Shown: positions 16,572 to 25,930, counted from the first letter of the stretch. The stretch is DNA of 64,000 nt from Salinimicrobium sp049680855 (GCF_049680855.1 NZ_JBMPGS010000001.1:682001-746000), one strand, 5' to 3'. Notes: generated by a model not told the origin, from the letters alone. Translations and numbers: made by a program.

Positions 16572-17786
16572 ATGGAAAGTACTCTTGGAATTGCATGTGC
16601 CGGATATCCTTATTTTCTGAAAAAGTTCAGAAAACAACAGAAGGATATTTATAAAACCCGTATACTTTTAAAGAAAGCCATTGTAATGAAGGGAGAAGAT
16701 GCTGCAAAGCTCTTCTACGACACTGAATATTTTCAAAGAAAAGGTGCAGCGCCAAAACGCCTGCAAAAAACGCTTTTTGGAGTGGATGGTGTGCAGGGGC
16801 TTGATGGTGAAGCTCACCGGCACAGGAAAAAGTTGTTCATGGAATTTATGGGCGGCGATTCATTAGACAAACTTCAGGAGCTTTTTATAAAACATTGGAA
16901 AGTATCTATTCCCGGCTGGAAAAAGGCAAAATCTATCGTGCTTTTTTCTGAAGCTGAAAAAATTCTTTGTAAGGCAGCTTGCGAATGGGCGGGAGTCCCG
17001 CTTCCGGAAGAGGATGTGGAGAAGAGAACCAGGCAAATGGACCTCCTAATAGCTTCGGCAGCTGCGGTGGGTCCAAAACATTCTCGCGGAAGAAAAGCTC
17101 GCGAAGAAGCAGAAGAATGGTTGGCAAAACTGGTGACGGAAATTAGAGGAAACAGGCTGCAAATTTCAGAAGATTCCATTATTTATAAGTTCAGCACTGG
17201 TCAGGGGAATTTTTTAAATGCCAGGATAGTAGCAGTAGAATTATTAAACCTGATAAGACCTGTTGTTGCAATTTCCAGATACATCGTATTTGCGGCGGTC
17301 GCCTTACATGAAAATCCCGAATACCGACAAAAGCTCAAAAGAGATGATGGCAAGCTGCTTCAGAATTTTGTACAGGAGGTACGTAGATTTTATCCGTTCT
17401 TTCCTTTTGTGGCGGCAAAGGTGCGCAAGAAATTCAGGTTTAAAGATGTGACTTTTCCGAAGGGTAGGAGGGTACTGCTGGATCTTTATGCTACCAACCA
17501 TGATGAGCGGATTTGGGAAAAGCCAGGAGTATTCTCCCCGGAACGTTTTAATGGCTGGAAGAAAGACCCTTTTGATTTTATTCCCCAGGGCGGTGGTGAC
17601 CATCATAAGAACCACCGTTGTGCCGGCGAATGGATCACTATAAACATTACCAAAACTGCACTGGCTCTTCTTTTAGCAAAAATGGATTACACGGTTCCGA
17701 AGCAAAACGTGAAAATTGATCTGTCAAAAATGCCTGCGCTTCCGGCCAGCGGATTTAAAATAAAGAAAATAAAGCTTATTCCTTAA
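16572..17786 (+). CDS. Cytochrome P450, CYP152-type fatty-acid peroxygenase
   Basis: A 404-residue soluble P450. The heme Cys is at 350 in HHKNHRCAGE, the ExxR helix is E269-V-R-R272 (QEVRRFYPFFPFVAAKVRKKF), and PERF follows at 323-326. In helix I the usual acid-alcohol pair is replaced by Arg229-Pro230 (LNLIRPVVAISRY). This is the hallmark of the CYP152 family (P450 BSbeta, SPalpha, OleT), where Arg binds the fatty-acid carboxylate and H2O2 serves as oxidant without a reductase. The product should be alpha- or beta-hydroxy fatty acid or terminal alkene. No ferredoxin or reductase gene is near, which agrees. It is a single gene. Confidence 0.93.
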   Translation: MESTLGIACAGYPYFLKKFRKQQKDIYKTRILLKKAIVMKGEDAAKLFYDTEYFQRKGAAPKRLQKTLFGVDGVQGLDGEAHRHRKKLFMEFMGGDSLDKLQELFIKHWKVSIPGWKKAKSIVLFSEAEKILCKAACEWAGVPLPEEDVEKRTRQMDLLIASAAAVGPKHSRGRKAREEAEEWLAKLVTEIRGNRLQISEDSIIYKFSTGQGNFLNARIVAVELLNLIRPVVAISRYIVFAAVALHENPEYRQKLKRDDGKLLQNFVQEVRRFYPFFPFVAAKVRKKFRFKDVTFPKGRRVLLDLYATNHDERIWEKPGVFSPERFNGWKKDPFDFIPQGGGDHHKNHRCAGEWITINITKTALALLLAKMDYTVPKQNVKIDLSKMPALPASGFKIKKIKLIP

Positions 17787-17791
17787 GGGAG

Positions 17792-18373
17792 TTATCTTAA
17801 ACTACCCTGCGGCTCATCCAGGGTGTCAGGAGGAAAATTTCCCTGCTGTTGATTTTCCTCAAGCTGCCGGTCGAGTTCGAGTTCAAAATCTTCGGGAGCT
17901 TTTAAGTATAATTCGTTAAGCTGGATTTTAAAATTGTCGAATTCTATTATTAATTCATTTGCAGCATTAAAAATTTCATCGGCGTTTTCATTTTTTTTGT
18001 TTGATAACTGGTGAAGAATTCCAGCTTTGGTATAGAGCACATTGGTGCGGGCGCGTACAGCCTGGGTTTGCAGAGGAACAGGAATGGTACTATTAAGGTT
18101 TTCCATGATCTCCAGAAGGGGTTCAGCATTCAGGATAATTTCTTTTCCTGTCTGGCTTCGCAGGTTTTCCACCTCATTTTGAGCCATGGCATACGCCAGC
18201 CATTCACTTACAGCCACATTTGCATCTTCAAGCAAGCTTACTTTGCGATTAGTATCCACGGAGATAGGTTGCGAAAGTTCCAGAGAATCCTGTTGGGGAG
18301 CCTGTTTCGGCTCTACATTTTCCTCACACGCCAGGAAGAAAATAAAACATATTATTGAAAGATACTTTTTCAT
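17792..18373 (-). CDS. Hypothetical lipoprotein
   Basis: A 193-residue protein that I cannot place in a family. The signal MKKYLSIICFIFFLAC gives a type II site at Cys16. The mature chain is mostly helical, with polar heptads, and ends in a Gln/Glu/Asp-rich tail (LEENQQQGNFPPDTLDEPQ). It is convergent with the P450 gene, 5 nt apart, and on the strand opposite to both neighbours. Probably envelope-attached. Confidence 0.75.
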   Translation of the reverse strand: MKKYLSIICFIFFLACEENVEPKQAPQQDSLELSQPISVDTNRKVSLLEDANVAVSEWLAYAMAQNEVENLRSQTGKEIILNAEPLLEIMENLNSTIPVPLQTQAVRARTNVLYTKAGILHQLSNKKNENADEIFNAANELIIEFDNFKIQLNELYLKAPEDFELELDRQLEENQQQGNFPPDTLDEPQGSLR

Positions 18374-18503
18374 TTTTTAAAGATATAAAAACAAAAACTG
18401 CCTAAAATTATGGGTTATCGAAAAATGACAGATTTTATTACCATTTTTGAATTCTTATCAAAAGATTTAATGCCGGCTGGTTTTTCCTCTTTCGTGAATT
18501 GGA

Positions 18504-18511
18504 TATCTTTG
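18504..18511 (+). promoter_or_regulatory. -7 box TATCTTTG upstream of threonine dehydrogenase
   Basis: The predicted transcription start is near 18518. The upstream in-frame ATG at 18499 would lie outside the mRNA, which supports 18535 as the start codon. Confidence 0.45.
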
Positions 18512-18534
18512 CCGAACAAACGATAAACAGTTTT

Positions 18535-19500
18535 ATGGCTTCAAAGATATTGATAATAGGTGCATGCGGACAAATTGGAACCGAATTAACCATGGCTTTG
18601 CGAAAAAAAGTTGGAAGTAGCAATGTAATTGCCAGTGATATTAGGGAAGGAAGCAGAGAGCTAATGGAAAGCGGCCCTTTTGAAATTGCAGATGCCACCA
18701 GCTTTGAAAGCATTGAAAATCTTGTGATTCAGCATGAAATTGAGGAGGTGTATCTTATGGCAGCTATGCTTAGTGCTACTGCGGAAAAGTTTCCCATGAA
18801 AGGCTGGGAACTCAATATGAATTCACTTTTTCATGTATTGAACCTCGCAAAAGATAAAAAAATATCCAAGGTCTTCTGGCCTTCAAGTATTGCAGTTTTT
18901 GGACCTACCACTCCCAAAAATGATACAGCACAAACTACAATCATGGAACCTTCTACTGTCTATGGAATTAGCAAACAAGCTGGAGAAAGATGGTGCGAAT
19001 ATTACAATAAAAAATTTGGGGTAGATGTGAGAAGCATCAGGTATCCAGGTTTAATAAGCTACAAAACACTTCCCGGTGGTGGTACTACAGATTATGCAGT
19101 TGAAATTTATCATGAAGCTTTAAAAAAGGGAAAATATACTTCCTTTTTAAAAGAAGATACCGAACTGCCAATGATGTTTATGGATGACGCAATAAAAGCA
19201 ACAATAAAGCTGATGACAGTTCCTGCGGAAGATGTGAAGATAAGATCTTCCTACAACTTAGCCGCGCTTAATTTTACTCCAAAAATTTTGGCTGAAGCTA
19301 TTAAGAAACACATTCCTGAATTTGAAATTGATTATGCACCAGATTTTCGGCAGGCAATCGCAGATTCATGGCCCAGCAGTATAGACGACAGTCGTGCAAG
19401 AGAAGATTGGGGCTGGCAACATGATTTTGACCTGGAAAAGATGACAGTAGAAATGCTCGAGGGCTTAAAGGAAATGTATCCCGCAGAAAAACAGGAATAG
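18535..19500 (+). CDS. tdh: NAD-dependent epimerase/dehydratase, SDR-type L-threonine 3-dehydrogenase
   Basis: A 321-residue extended SDR. It starts at the ATG at 18535 (MASKILIIGACGQIGTEL) because a -7 box lies between it and the more upstream ATG. The Rossmann GxxGxxG, ASDIREG, the SSIAVFGP catalytic Ser region and YGISKQAGE (Tyr-x3-Lys) are visible. The closest known group is the SDR-type L-threonine dehydrogenase described from flavobacteria, oxidising L-threonine to 2-amino-3-ketobutyrate with NAD+. The usual partner, 2-amino-3-ketobutyrate CoA ligase, is not adjacent. A UDP-sugar epimerase role is less likely but not excluded. Confidence 0.85.
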   Translation: MASKILIIGACGQIGTELTMALRKKVGSSNVIASDIREGSRELMESGPFEIADATSFESIENLVIQHEIEEVYLMAAMLSATAEKFPMKGWELNMNSLFHVLNLAKDKKISKVFWPSSIAVFGPTTPKNDTAQTTIMEPSTVYGISKQAGERWCEYYNKKFGVDVRSIRYPGLISYKTLPGGGTTDYAVEIYHEALKKGKYTSFLKEDTELPMMFMDDAIKATIKLMTVPAEDVKIRSSYNLAALNFTPKILAEAIKKHIPEFEIDYAPDFRQAIADSWPSSIDDSRAREDWGWQHDFDLEKMTVEMLEGLKEMYPAEKQE

Positions 19501-19518
19501 GGAAAATATTATAATAAG

Positions 19519-19545
19519 AAAACGTCCTGCGAGGCAGGACGTTTT
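19519..19545. terminator. Bidirectional intrinsic terminator
   Basis: AAAACGTCCTGC / GCAGGACGTTTT, 12-bp perfect stem with a GAG loop, between threonine dehydrogenase (+) and cold-shock protein (-). Confidence 0.92.
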
Positions 19546-19571
19546 TGCAAAATTCGAAATAGAAATATATA

Positions 19572-19769
19572 TTATCCGTTGATAACACGCACTTGAGCTG
19601 CGGTCATTCCTTTTCTTCCTTCTTCTTCAACATACTCTACTTTGTCACCTTCGTTTAGAGTTTCCCCATTAAGACCAGTAACATGAACGAAGATGTCTCT
19701 TCCTGTTTCGTCGTTGGTAATGAATCCGTAACCTTTAGACTCATTGAAAAATTTAACTGTACCTTCCAT
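19572..19769 (-). CDS. Cold-shock domain protein
   Basis: A 65-residue single CSD, an RNA/ssDNA chaperone. The start is the ATG at 19769 (MEGTVKFFNESKG); the longer frame to 19826 adds a hydrophobic run not found in the family. RNP1-like KGYGFI (residues 13-18) and RNP2-like DIFVH are intact. It stands alone with its own terminator. The roughly 100 nt upstream to 19871 are very AT-rich (5'-UTR/promoter); I see no clear fold there. Confidence 0.92.
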   Translation of the reverse strand: MEGTVKFFNESKGYGFITNDETGRDIFVHVTGLNGETLNEGDKVEYVEEEGRKGMTAAQVRVING

Positions 19770-19871
19770 TGTAAAAAAAATAATAATTAATAAAGTACAA
19801 ACATAACGTATTATTTGAAACAGCACTTAACGAAAATGTTATTTATTTCTAAAAATGTTAGATACTGATTC

Positions 19872-20111
19872 TTAGTCCCTTTGGCGCTCCCGCATTTTTT
19901 TCAGGTTTTCTTCAGAAAGTGTATAATCTTTTAATTTCTTTCCATTCCACCTGTGGTATAAGAACAGCGGCAGAAGAATAAATGTGCTGGCCAAAACAGA
20001 AATTCCGATAATCCTGTCTCCCAGTAACAATTCATCGTTCAGCCGAAAGTAAAATCCCGTTCCTATGGCAAGTGCAATTAAAATTGCCAGTATTTTTATA
20101 ATGGTGCTCAT
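19872..20111 (-). CDS. Small two-helix membrane protein
   Basis: A 79-residue protein with two membrane segments (about 4-22 and 34-52), a short hydrophilic loop NDELLLGDR and a basic-charged C-terminus (SEENLKKMRERQRD) likely in the cytoplasm. I do not recognise a family. It begins 3 nt after the stop of the CLC channel gene, so it is cotranscribed and could be an accessory subunit (inference). Confidence 0.75.
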   Translation of the reverse strand: MSTIIKILAILIALAIGTGFYFRLNDELLLGDRIIGISVLASTFILLPLFLYHRWNGKKLKDYTLSEENLKKMRERQRD

Positions 20112-20114
20112 ATT

Positions 20115-21908
20115 TTATACAGTTACTTCAATTAATTTCTTCCTGTAAGCCGTGAGTAATTTTGATTTGGAAACAAAGCCTAAATATTTGTCCTTACCTA
20201 TTACGGGTAGGTTCCAGGCTTCAGTATCCTGGAATTTTTTCATGATTTCCTTTACTCCGTCTTTATCGACATCAATAACATCGGGTGCGCTTTGCATCAG
20301 CTCATCTATTTTAACGCTTTCATAGAGGTTCTTATCAAACATAATGGGCCTTATATCGTCTAAAAGTAGTATTCCCATAAATTTGTTTTCATCATCTACA
20401 ACCGGAAAGATATTGCGATTTGATTTAATTACTCCCTTGTGAATTATATCTCCAAGGGTCATTCCAATTTTAAGCCTTACAAAATTATTTTCAATGACCT
20501 GATTAATTTCCATTAGGGTAAGCACGGCCTGGTCTTTATTATGTGTAATTAGCTCTCCTCTGGCTGCAAGCTCCATCGTATATACCGAATGTGGCAAAAA
20601 CTGAGTGGTGATCATAAATGAAATTGCTGCAGTGATCATTAGAGGTACAAACAATTCATATCCGTGAGTGAGTTCAGCTATTAAGAAGATTGCTGTTAAC
20701 GGCGCCTGAAGAACTCCCGCCATCAAACCGGCCATTCCCACTAGTGTGAAATTACTGGTGGAAAGCGGGGTTTTTAAAATGTTCAAATGGTTAATGATAA
20801 GAGCAAAGCAATGGCCCATAGTGCTACCCATGAAAAGTACAGGAGCGAAAATTCCGCCCACGCCGCCGGCATTAAATGTAAGAGAGGTAGCAACAATTTT
20901 AAAGATGACCAGCCCGATCAATAAGGTAATCACCACCCAAAAATTATCAAAATAGTCATTGAAAAATGTGTTTCCCATGGCCTCAAGATAATTTTCCTGA
21001 AGAAGATTATTAATAACATCGTAGCCTTCACCGTACAATGGAGGAATAAGGTAAACCAGTACTCCCAGAGCACCACCACCAATTATAAGTCGTTGAAAAG
21101 GAGATTTGAGTTTTTTAAATAATTCATTGATCTTAAAGTAAACTCTTGTAAAGTAGATGGAGCAAAGAGCAGCTAAAATACCAAGGAGAATGTAATACGG
21201 AACATCAGATATTTCGAAATTGTCTCTTAATGTAAAGGGCAGGATGATATCTGCGCCAAAAAAGAAGTAGGAGGTAAGAATTGCCGAAACGGAAGCAAGT
21301 AAAAGCGGAAGTAGAGAAGCCAGGGTGAGGTCCAGGCTAAAAACTTCAATGGCGAAAATGATAGCGGCAATAGGTGCCTTAAATATACTTGACATAGCTC
21401 CTGCTGCTGCACAACCTATTAATAAGGTTCTCGTGGCCTGGTTCATGTTGAAAAGCCGTGAGATATTCGACCCCAACGAAGCCCCCGTGGCTACTGTTGG
21501 TCCTTCCAGCCCGACAGAACCTCCAAAACCTACCGTGATTGGAGCTGTAATTAGGGAAGCATACATTTGCAGCGGCCTCATCAACCCTTTCTTCTTCGAA
21601 ATTGCATAGAGGGTAGAGGGGATCCCATGTCCAATTGGATGCCGAAATCCATACTTTACGATGAGCAGGGTAATAGTCAAACCTATTAGTGGAAAGACAA
21701 AATAGAATGCATGGTGGTAATTTACCACAAACTCACCTTCCAGCAAAAGCTGAATGAAATGAGTAAGATTTTTAATTGCTACAGCACCCAAACCTGCAGT
21801 AAAACCAATGAGAGCAGCCAAAATCATCACAAATTGCTGCTGAGTGAGATATTTGGTCCTCCAGATCAAAAACCTGAGAAACAGCGGATTCCTTTTTTTA
21901 CCAGGCAT
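20115..21908 (-). CDS. CLC family chloride channel/antiporter with C-terminal CBS pair
   Basis: A 597-residue anion channel or Cl-/H+ exchanger in the inner membrane. The three selectivity motifs are GHGIPSTLY (GSGIP region, about 93-97), GLEGPT with the gating Glu, and GIFAPVLFMG (GxFxP). The first has His in place of the Ser that coordinates Cl- in E. coli ClcA. Membrane helices run to about residue 440. Two CBS domains (about 465-590) follow and probably sense nucleotides. It is in an operon with the 79-aa membrane protein. Confidence 0.93.
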   Translation of the reverse strand: MPGKKRNPLFLRFLIWRTKYLTQQQFVMILAALIGFTAGLGAVAIKNLTHFIQLLLEGEFVVNYHHAFYFVFPLIGLTITLLIVKYGFRHPIGHGIPSTLYAISKKKGLMRPLQMYASLITAPITVGFGGSVGLEGPTVATGASLGSNISRLFNMNQATRTLLIGCAAAGAMSSIFKAPIAAIIFAIEVFSLDLTLASLLPLLLASVSAILTSYFFFGADIILPFTLRDNFEISDVPYYILLGILAALCSIYFTRVYFKINELFKKLKSPFQRLIIGGGALGVLVYLIPPLYGEGYDVINNLLQENYLEAMGNTFFNDYFDNFWVVITLLIGLVIFKIVATSLTFNAGGVGGIFAPVLFMGSTMGHCFALIINHLNILKTPLSTSNFTLVGMAGLMAGVLQAPLTAIFLIAELTHGYELFVPLMITAAISFMITTQFLPHSVYTMELAARGELITHNKDQAVLTLMEINQVIENNFVRLKIGMTLGDIIHKGVIKSNRNIFPVVDDENKFMGILLLDDIRPIMFDKNLYESVKIDELMQSAPDVIDVDKDGVKEIMKKFQDTEAWNLPVIGKDKYLGFVSKSKLLTAYRKKLIEVTV

Positions 21909-21927
21909 ATTGAGTAATGTATAAAAA

Positions 21928-21950
21928 AATCCTGCTGGTTAAGCAGGATT
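21928..21950 (-). terminator. Intrinsic terminator of aspS
   Basis: AATCCTGCT / AGCAGGATT stem just beyond the aspS stop; on the minus strand it is followed by a T-run. Confidence 0.85.
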
Positions 21951-21956
21951 GATATT

Positions 21957-23708
21957 CTAATTCAGTTTAACTTCTAGGTGTAGTTCTTTAAGTTGTTCTT
22001 CGTCAATTATTGCTGGGGCGTCGATCATCACATCGCGGCCGGCATTGTTCTTTGGGAAAGCAATATAATCTCTAATGGTTTCATGCCCTCCTAAAATAGC
22101 TACCAGTCGGTCGAAACCAAATGCAATTCCGCCGTGTGGTGGAGCGCCATATTCAAAGGCATCCATCAGGAAACCAAACTGTGCTTTTGCCTCCTCAGGA
22201 GTAAATCCAAGATAGTTGAACATATCTGCCTGCGTTGCTTTGTCGTGGATCCTTATGGAGCCACCACCAATTTCGTTTCCGTTTAGTACCAGGTCATATG
22301 CATTGGCGCGAACCTCTCCCGGCTTCGTTTTCAGCAATTCCATATCTTCAGGTTTTGGAGAGGTGAACGGGTGGTGCATGGCGTGGTAACGATTCGTCTC
22401 TTCATCCCATTCCAAAAGCGGAAAATCTACAACCCATAAAGGTGCAAACTCAGTAGCCTTTCTTAATCCCAATTCGTTTGCCAGGTGCATCCTTAATGCA
22501 CTTAGCTGGGTTCTGGTTTTAGTAGTATCTCCAGCCATCACAAGGATGAGGTCTCCGGCTTTTGCGTCCGTTTTTTCAGCCCAACTCTTCAGGTCCTCTT
22601 CGGAATAAAATTTATCTACTGAAGATTTGAAACTTCCATCTTCATTACATTTTACCCAAACGAGTCCGTTGGCACCTATTTGAGGGCGTTTTACCCATTC
22701 GATGAGTTTGTCAATCTCTTTTCGTGTATAAGAAGCAGCACCCGGCACGGCGATTCCCACCACCAGTTCCTGCTGATCAAAAACATTAAAGCCTTTGTTC
22801 TTTGCAAGCTCATTCAATTCTCCAAACTCCATCCCGAATCGGATATCGGGTTTGTCGTTACCGTATTTTCTCATGGCGTCGGCATAGGTCATTCTTGGAA
22901 AATCTGAAACTTCTACCCCTTTGATCTCTTTAAGAAGATGTCTTGTAAGGCCTTCAAAAATGTTCAGGATATCTTCCTGCTCCACAAATGCCATTTCACA
23001 ATCAATTTGCGTAAACTCAGGCTGGCGATCTGCTCGTAGATCTTCATCTCTAAAACATTTGACGATCTGGAAATATTTATCCATTCCGCCTACCATCAAA
23101 AGCTGCTTAAATGTTTGCGGAGACTGCGGAAGTGCATAAAATTGTCCCTCGTTCATACGGCTTGGCACCACGAAATCACGGGCACCTTCAGGCGTAGATT
23201 TTATCAAATAAGGAGTTTCTACCTCTACAAAACCCTTTTCTGAAAGATAATTTCTTATCTGCATTCCTACTTTGTGACGGAACATCAGTTTATTTTTCAC
23301 GGGATTCCGGCGAATATCCAGATAGCGGTACTTCATCCGAAGATCTTCACCACCATCGGTTTCGTCTTCTATCGTAAAAGGTGGTACTTGTGAAGAATTG
23401 AGGATAGTTAACTCAGAAACAAGAATTTCTATTTCTCCCGTTGGAAGATTCGGATTTTTAGATTCTCTTTCAATCACTTTTCCGGTTATCTGAATTACAA
23501 ATTCCCGGCCAAGCTGCGAAGCCTTCTTCATCATCTCTGCAGGAGTGCGTTCTTCATCAAAGATAAGCTGGGTAATTCCGTAGCGATCCCTAAGATCTAC
23601 CCAAACCATAAACCCTTTATCTCTACTCTTTTGAACCCAGCCAGATAAAGTAACTTGCTCATTTTTGTTCTCTATTCTAAGCTCTCCACAGGTATGACTT
23701 CTGTACAT
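21957..23708 (-). CDS. aspS: Aspartyl-tRNA synthetase
   Basis: A 583-residue class II synthetase of the bacterial type. The start is the ATG at 23708 (MYRSHTCGELRIENKNE), the conserved N-terminus; the longer frame to 23831 is spurious. Seen: OB-fold anticodon domain (1-110), motif 2 FRDEDLRADRQPEFTQID, the GAD insertion domain (about 290-410), and motif 3 GIAFGFDRLVAILGG. It charges tRNA-Asp with aspartate. AsnRS is encoded separately in this window, so AspRS need not be non-discriminating. Confidence 0.97.
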   Translation of the reverse strand: MYRSHTCGELRIENKNEQVTLSGWVQKSRDKGFMVWVDLRDRYGITQLIFDEERTPAEMMKKASQLGREFVIQITGKVIERESKNPNLPTGEIEILVSELTILNSSQVPPFTIEDETDGGEDLRMKYRYLDIRRNPVKNKLMFRHKVGMQIRNYLSEKGFVEVETPYLIKSTPEGARDFVVPSRMNEGQFYALPQSPQTFKQLLMVGGMDKYFQIVKCFRDEDLRADRQPEFTQIDCEMAFVEQEDILNIFEGLTRHLLKEIKGVEVSDFPRMTYADAMRKYGNDKPDIRFGMEFGELNELAKNKGFNVFDQQELVVGIAVPGAASYTRKEIDKLIEWVKRPQIGANGLVWVKCNEDGSFKSSVDKFYSEEDLKSWAEKTDAKAGDLILVMAGDTTKTRTQLSALRMHLANELGLRKATEFAPLWVVDFPLLEWDEETNRYHAMHHPFTSPKPEDMELLKTKPGEVRANAYDLVLNGNEIGGGSIRIHDKATQADMFNYLGFTPEEAKAQFGFLMDAFEYGAPPHGGIAFGFDRLVAILGGHETIRDYIAFPKNNAGRDVMIDAPAIIDEEQLKELHLEVKLN

Positions 23709-23852
23709 AATATTCTCAAATTTTAATGCAGCAAAAGTAAGAAGAACTGGGGATTTCTTGGTAAGATATAAAACAAAAGAGCAGGAGGGAGGATATGTTT
23801 TTTTACAGACTTGGGAATGAGCTTTTTTCAACCGTTAAGAATACCTCTTCAT

Positions 23853-23865
23853 AATGGCATTTTTG
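23853..23865. repeat. Partial palindrome AATG-G-CATTTTTG
   Basis: One arm of the CATTTTTG palindrome with the GGAACC extension, in the gap between proB and aspS. Confidence 0.4.
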
Positions 23866-23876
23866 GAACCAAAAAA

Positions 23877-23906
23877 AAGCTGTGCAAATTAGAATTTACA
23901 CAGCTT
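23877..23906 (-). terminator. Intrinsic terminator of proA-proB
   Basis: AAGCTGTG / CACAGCTT stem extended by an inner AAA/TTT pair, followed on the minus strand by T6. It lies 23 nt beyond the proB stop. Confidence 0.85.
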
Positions 23907-23928
23907 CTTCAGTTCAAGAACTAATTAA

Positions 23929-24708
23929 TTAATGTTCTATTTTAGTAAAATGTACTTTGTCGTTAATGGCGTCCAACATAAAATTCTCATCCAAACCATT
24001 TACGATCCAGGTTTCAATTTTTGCTTTCTGCGCAATTCCTGCGGCAGAAACCTTAGATTTCATTCCTCCGGTACCATGAGCCGATTTCGTTTCGCTCTCC
24101 ACTTCTTTCGCAAGCTCATCAAGGTTACTAACATTTCGGATGGTTTCCGGAGTTTCTGCGGTGATAGAACCTTTTTTGTAGACACCGTGTGTATTTGTAG
24201 CAATGATGAAAAGATCTACATCTAACAATGCTGCTGTTTGTGCTGCAAGATTGTCATTGTCACCAAACTGAATGGCATCAATAGAGGAGGTGTCATTCTC
24301 GTTTATAATTGGAATGTAATCGTTCTCCACCAAAACATTTACAGTATTGATAATGTTCTGCCTGGCATCTTCCCTGCTAAAGTCGTTAGGAGACAATAGG
24401 CACTGGGAAGTCAATAATCCCAGTTCTCTAAAACTCTCCTGGAAAATTCGCATAAGGTGCGGTTGACCAATGGAGGCCAGGGCCTGTTTCACGTCTATGT
24501 TTTCACCACTCTTTTCAAGATTTACGAATTGCTTCGCCACTGCGACCGCTCCCGAACTGATTATAACAAACTCATATTCGTCTTTAAGAGCAGCGATTTG
24601 TCTCGCAATATCTTCAATTTTCCCTCTTGAAATCTGGTCGGTTTCTCTGGTTAGGGTATTGGATCCTAATTTTAATAATATTCTTTTTTTCTTCTTTGGA
24701 GTTTCCAT
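23929..24708 (-). CDS. proB: Glutamate 5-kinase, without PUA domain
   Basis: A 259-residue kinase from the ATG at 24708 (METPKKKKRILLKLGSN). An earlier in-frame ATG at 24756 would overlap proA by 23 nt and is a possible alternative. It phosphorylates L-glutamate to gamma-glutamyl phosphate, the first step of proline synthesis. The amino-acid-kinase fold is complete: LKLGSNTLT, ISSGAVAVA, NENDTSSID, FGDNDNLAAQTAAL, GTGGMKSKVSAA. E. coli ProB has a C-terminal PUA domain of about 90 residues that is absent here, as in other Bacteroidota. It lies downstream of proA. Confidence 0.94.
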   Translation of the reverse strand: METPKKKKRILLKLGSNTLTRETDQISRGKIEDIARQIAALKDEYEFVIISSGAVAVAKQFVNLEKSGENIDVKQALASIGQPHLMRIFQESFRELGLLTSQCLLSPNDFSREDARQNIINTVNVLVENDYIPIINENDTSSIDAIQFGDNDNLAAQTAALLDVDLFIIATNTHGVYKKGSITAETPETIRNVSNLDELAKEVESETKSAHGTGGMKSKVSAAGIAQKAKIETWIVNGLDENFMLDAINDKVHFTKIEH

Positions 24709-24733
24709 TGCTATGTTGTTCTCGTTTAAGATA

Positions 24734-25930
24734 TTATCTAATTTGTCCGTTACCATGTATGTACCATTTGTTGGTTACCAAATGTTGCAGCCCTATTGGT
24801 CCGCGCTGGTGCAACTTATCTGTACTAATTGCAAGTTCACCACCTAGTCCCAACTGTCCTCCATCTGTAAACCTTGTGGAAGCGTTGTGATAAACGGCGG
24901 CATTGTCAACAGTTTCCATGAATTGCTTTGCTGCTTTGTCATCTATGGAGATAATAGAAGCGGAATGCCCTCCAGAGTATTTATTTATTTTTGCAATTGC
25001 TTCAGAAACTGAATCAACCTCTCCTATGAGCGCTTTGTAATCTAAAAATTCCTGATACCATTCGTCTTCATTTTCAAGTGGTTTTACATCTTCAAGATTT
25101 TCGAGCGAACGATCTGCAATTATTCTTACATTGTTTTCTTTCAGTTTAGAAAGAAGTTCCTTCAAAAATTCATCTTTATTCGGCAATCTGGAGTCTATTA
25201 AGACCTTGTCAACTGCATTACAGGCTGAAATTTTTCCAGTCTTCCCGTTGAGGATAACATCAAGAGCGATCTTGGTATCTGCTTTTTCATGCACATAAAC
25301 AAAATTATTCCCACGTCCACTCACGATCACCTGTGCAGAAGAGTTCTCTTTTACGAACTGTATAAGTCGCTCCCCACCACGAGGTACAATCAAATCTACT
25401 CTTTGATCTGGATTTTTAAGGAATTCCTGGGTTTTTGCCCTGTCAAAGTTTAGGTATTCCACCCATCCTGTGGCAACATTGTTTTCTTCCAACGCTTTAT
25501 GCCAAAGATCTACAATGGCGAGGTTGGAATTAAGAGATTCTTTTCCGCCTTTCAGTAATATCTTATTCCCAGATTTAAAAGCAATTCCTGCTGCTTCTAC
25601 TGTAACATCTGGTCTGGATTCATAGATGATCATCACAGTCCCGAAAGAGGCAGTTTTATTATATACCTGCATTCCGTTCTCATGTTTAAAACTGAACCTT
25701 TCAACACCTACAGGGTCATCCTGGGAAGCTAAATGTTTTAAAGAGTGGATCATGCCTTCTACTTTAGAATCATCCACTTTTAGCCTGTCTTCCATGGCTA
25801 AGTCATCACCCGAATAGCTATCCAGGTCAATTTTATTGGCTTTTAAAATGTCTTCTTTTCTACTTTCTACAAGATTTGCCATTGAAAGTAGCACTGCGTT
25901 GCGTTCTTCAATGGTAAGTAAAGTATTCAT
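24734..25930 (-). CDS. proA: Gamma-glutamyl phosphate reductase
   Basis: A 398-residue ALDH-fold enzyme that reduces gamma-glutamyl phosphate to glutamate semialdehyde with NADPH. Seen: IYESRPDVTVEAA, LIVPRGGERLI, and GKISACNAVDKVLID, which holds the catalytic cysteine. It is followed by proB in one operon, proA first, which is the reverse of the enteric proBA order. proC is not in the window. Confidence 0.96.
   Translation of the reverse strand: MNTLLTIEERNAVLLSMANLVESRKEDILKANKIDLDSYSGDDLAMEDRLKVDDSKVEGMIHSLKHLASQDDPVGVERFSFKHENGMQVYNKTASFGTVMIIYESRPDVTVEAAGIAFKSGNKILLKGGKESLNSNLAIVDLWHKALEENNVATGWVEYLNFDRAKTQEFLKNPDQRVDLIVPRGGERLIQFVKENSSAQVIVSGRGNNFVYVHEKADTKIALDVILNGKTGKISACNAVDKVLIDSRLPNKDEFLKELLSKLKENNVRIIADRSLENLEDVKPLENEDEWYQEFLDYKALIGEVDSVSEAIAKINKYSGGHSASIISIDDKAAKQFMETVDNAAVYHNASTRFTDGGQLGLGGELAISTDKLHQRGPIGLQHLVTNKWYIHGNGQIR

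Noticed and set aside
18442..18449. CATTTTTG before threonine dehydrogenase as a palindrome copy
   Set aside because: Only one arm is present; too short to count.
23709..23831. 42-residue... N-terminal extension of AspRS
   Set aside because: MYRSHTCGELR at 23708 is the conserved start; the upstream part is not protein-like.
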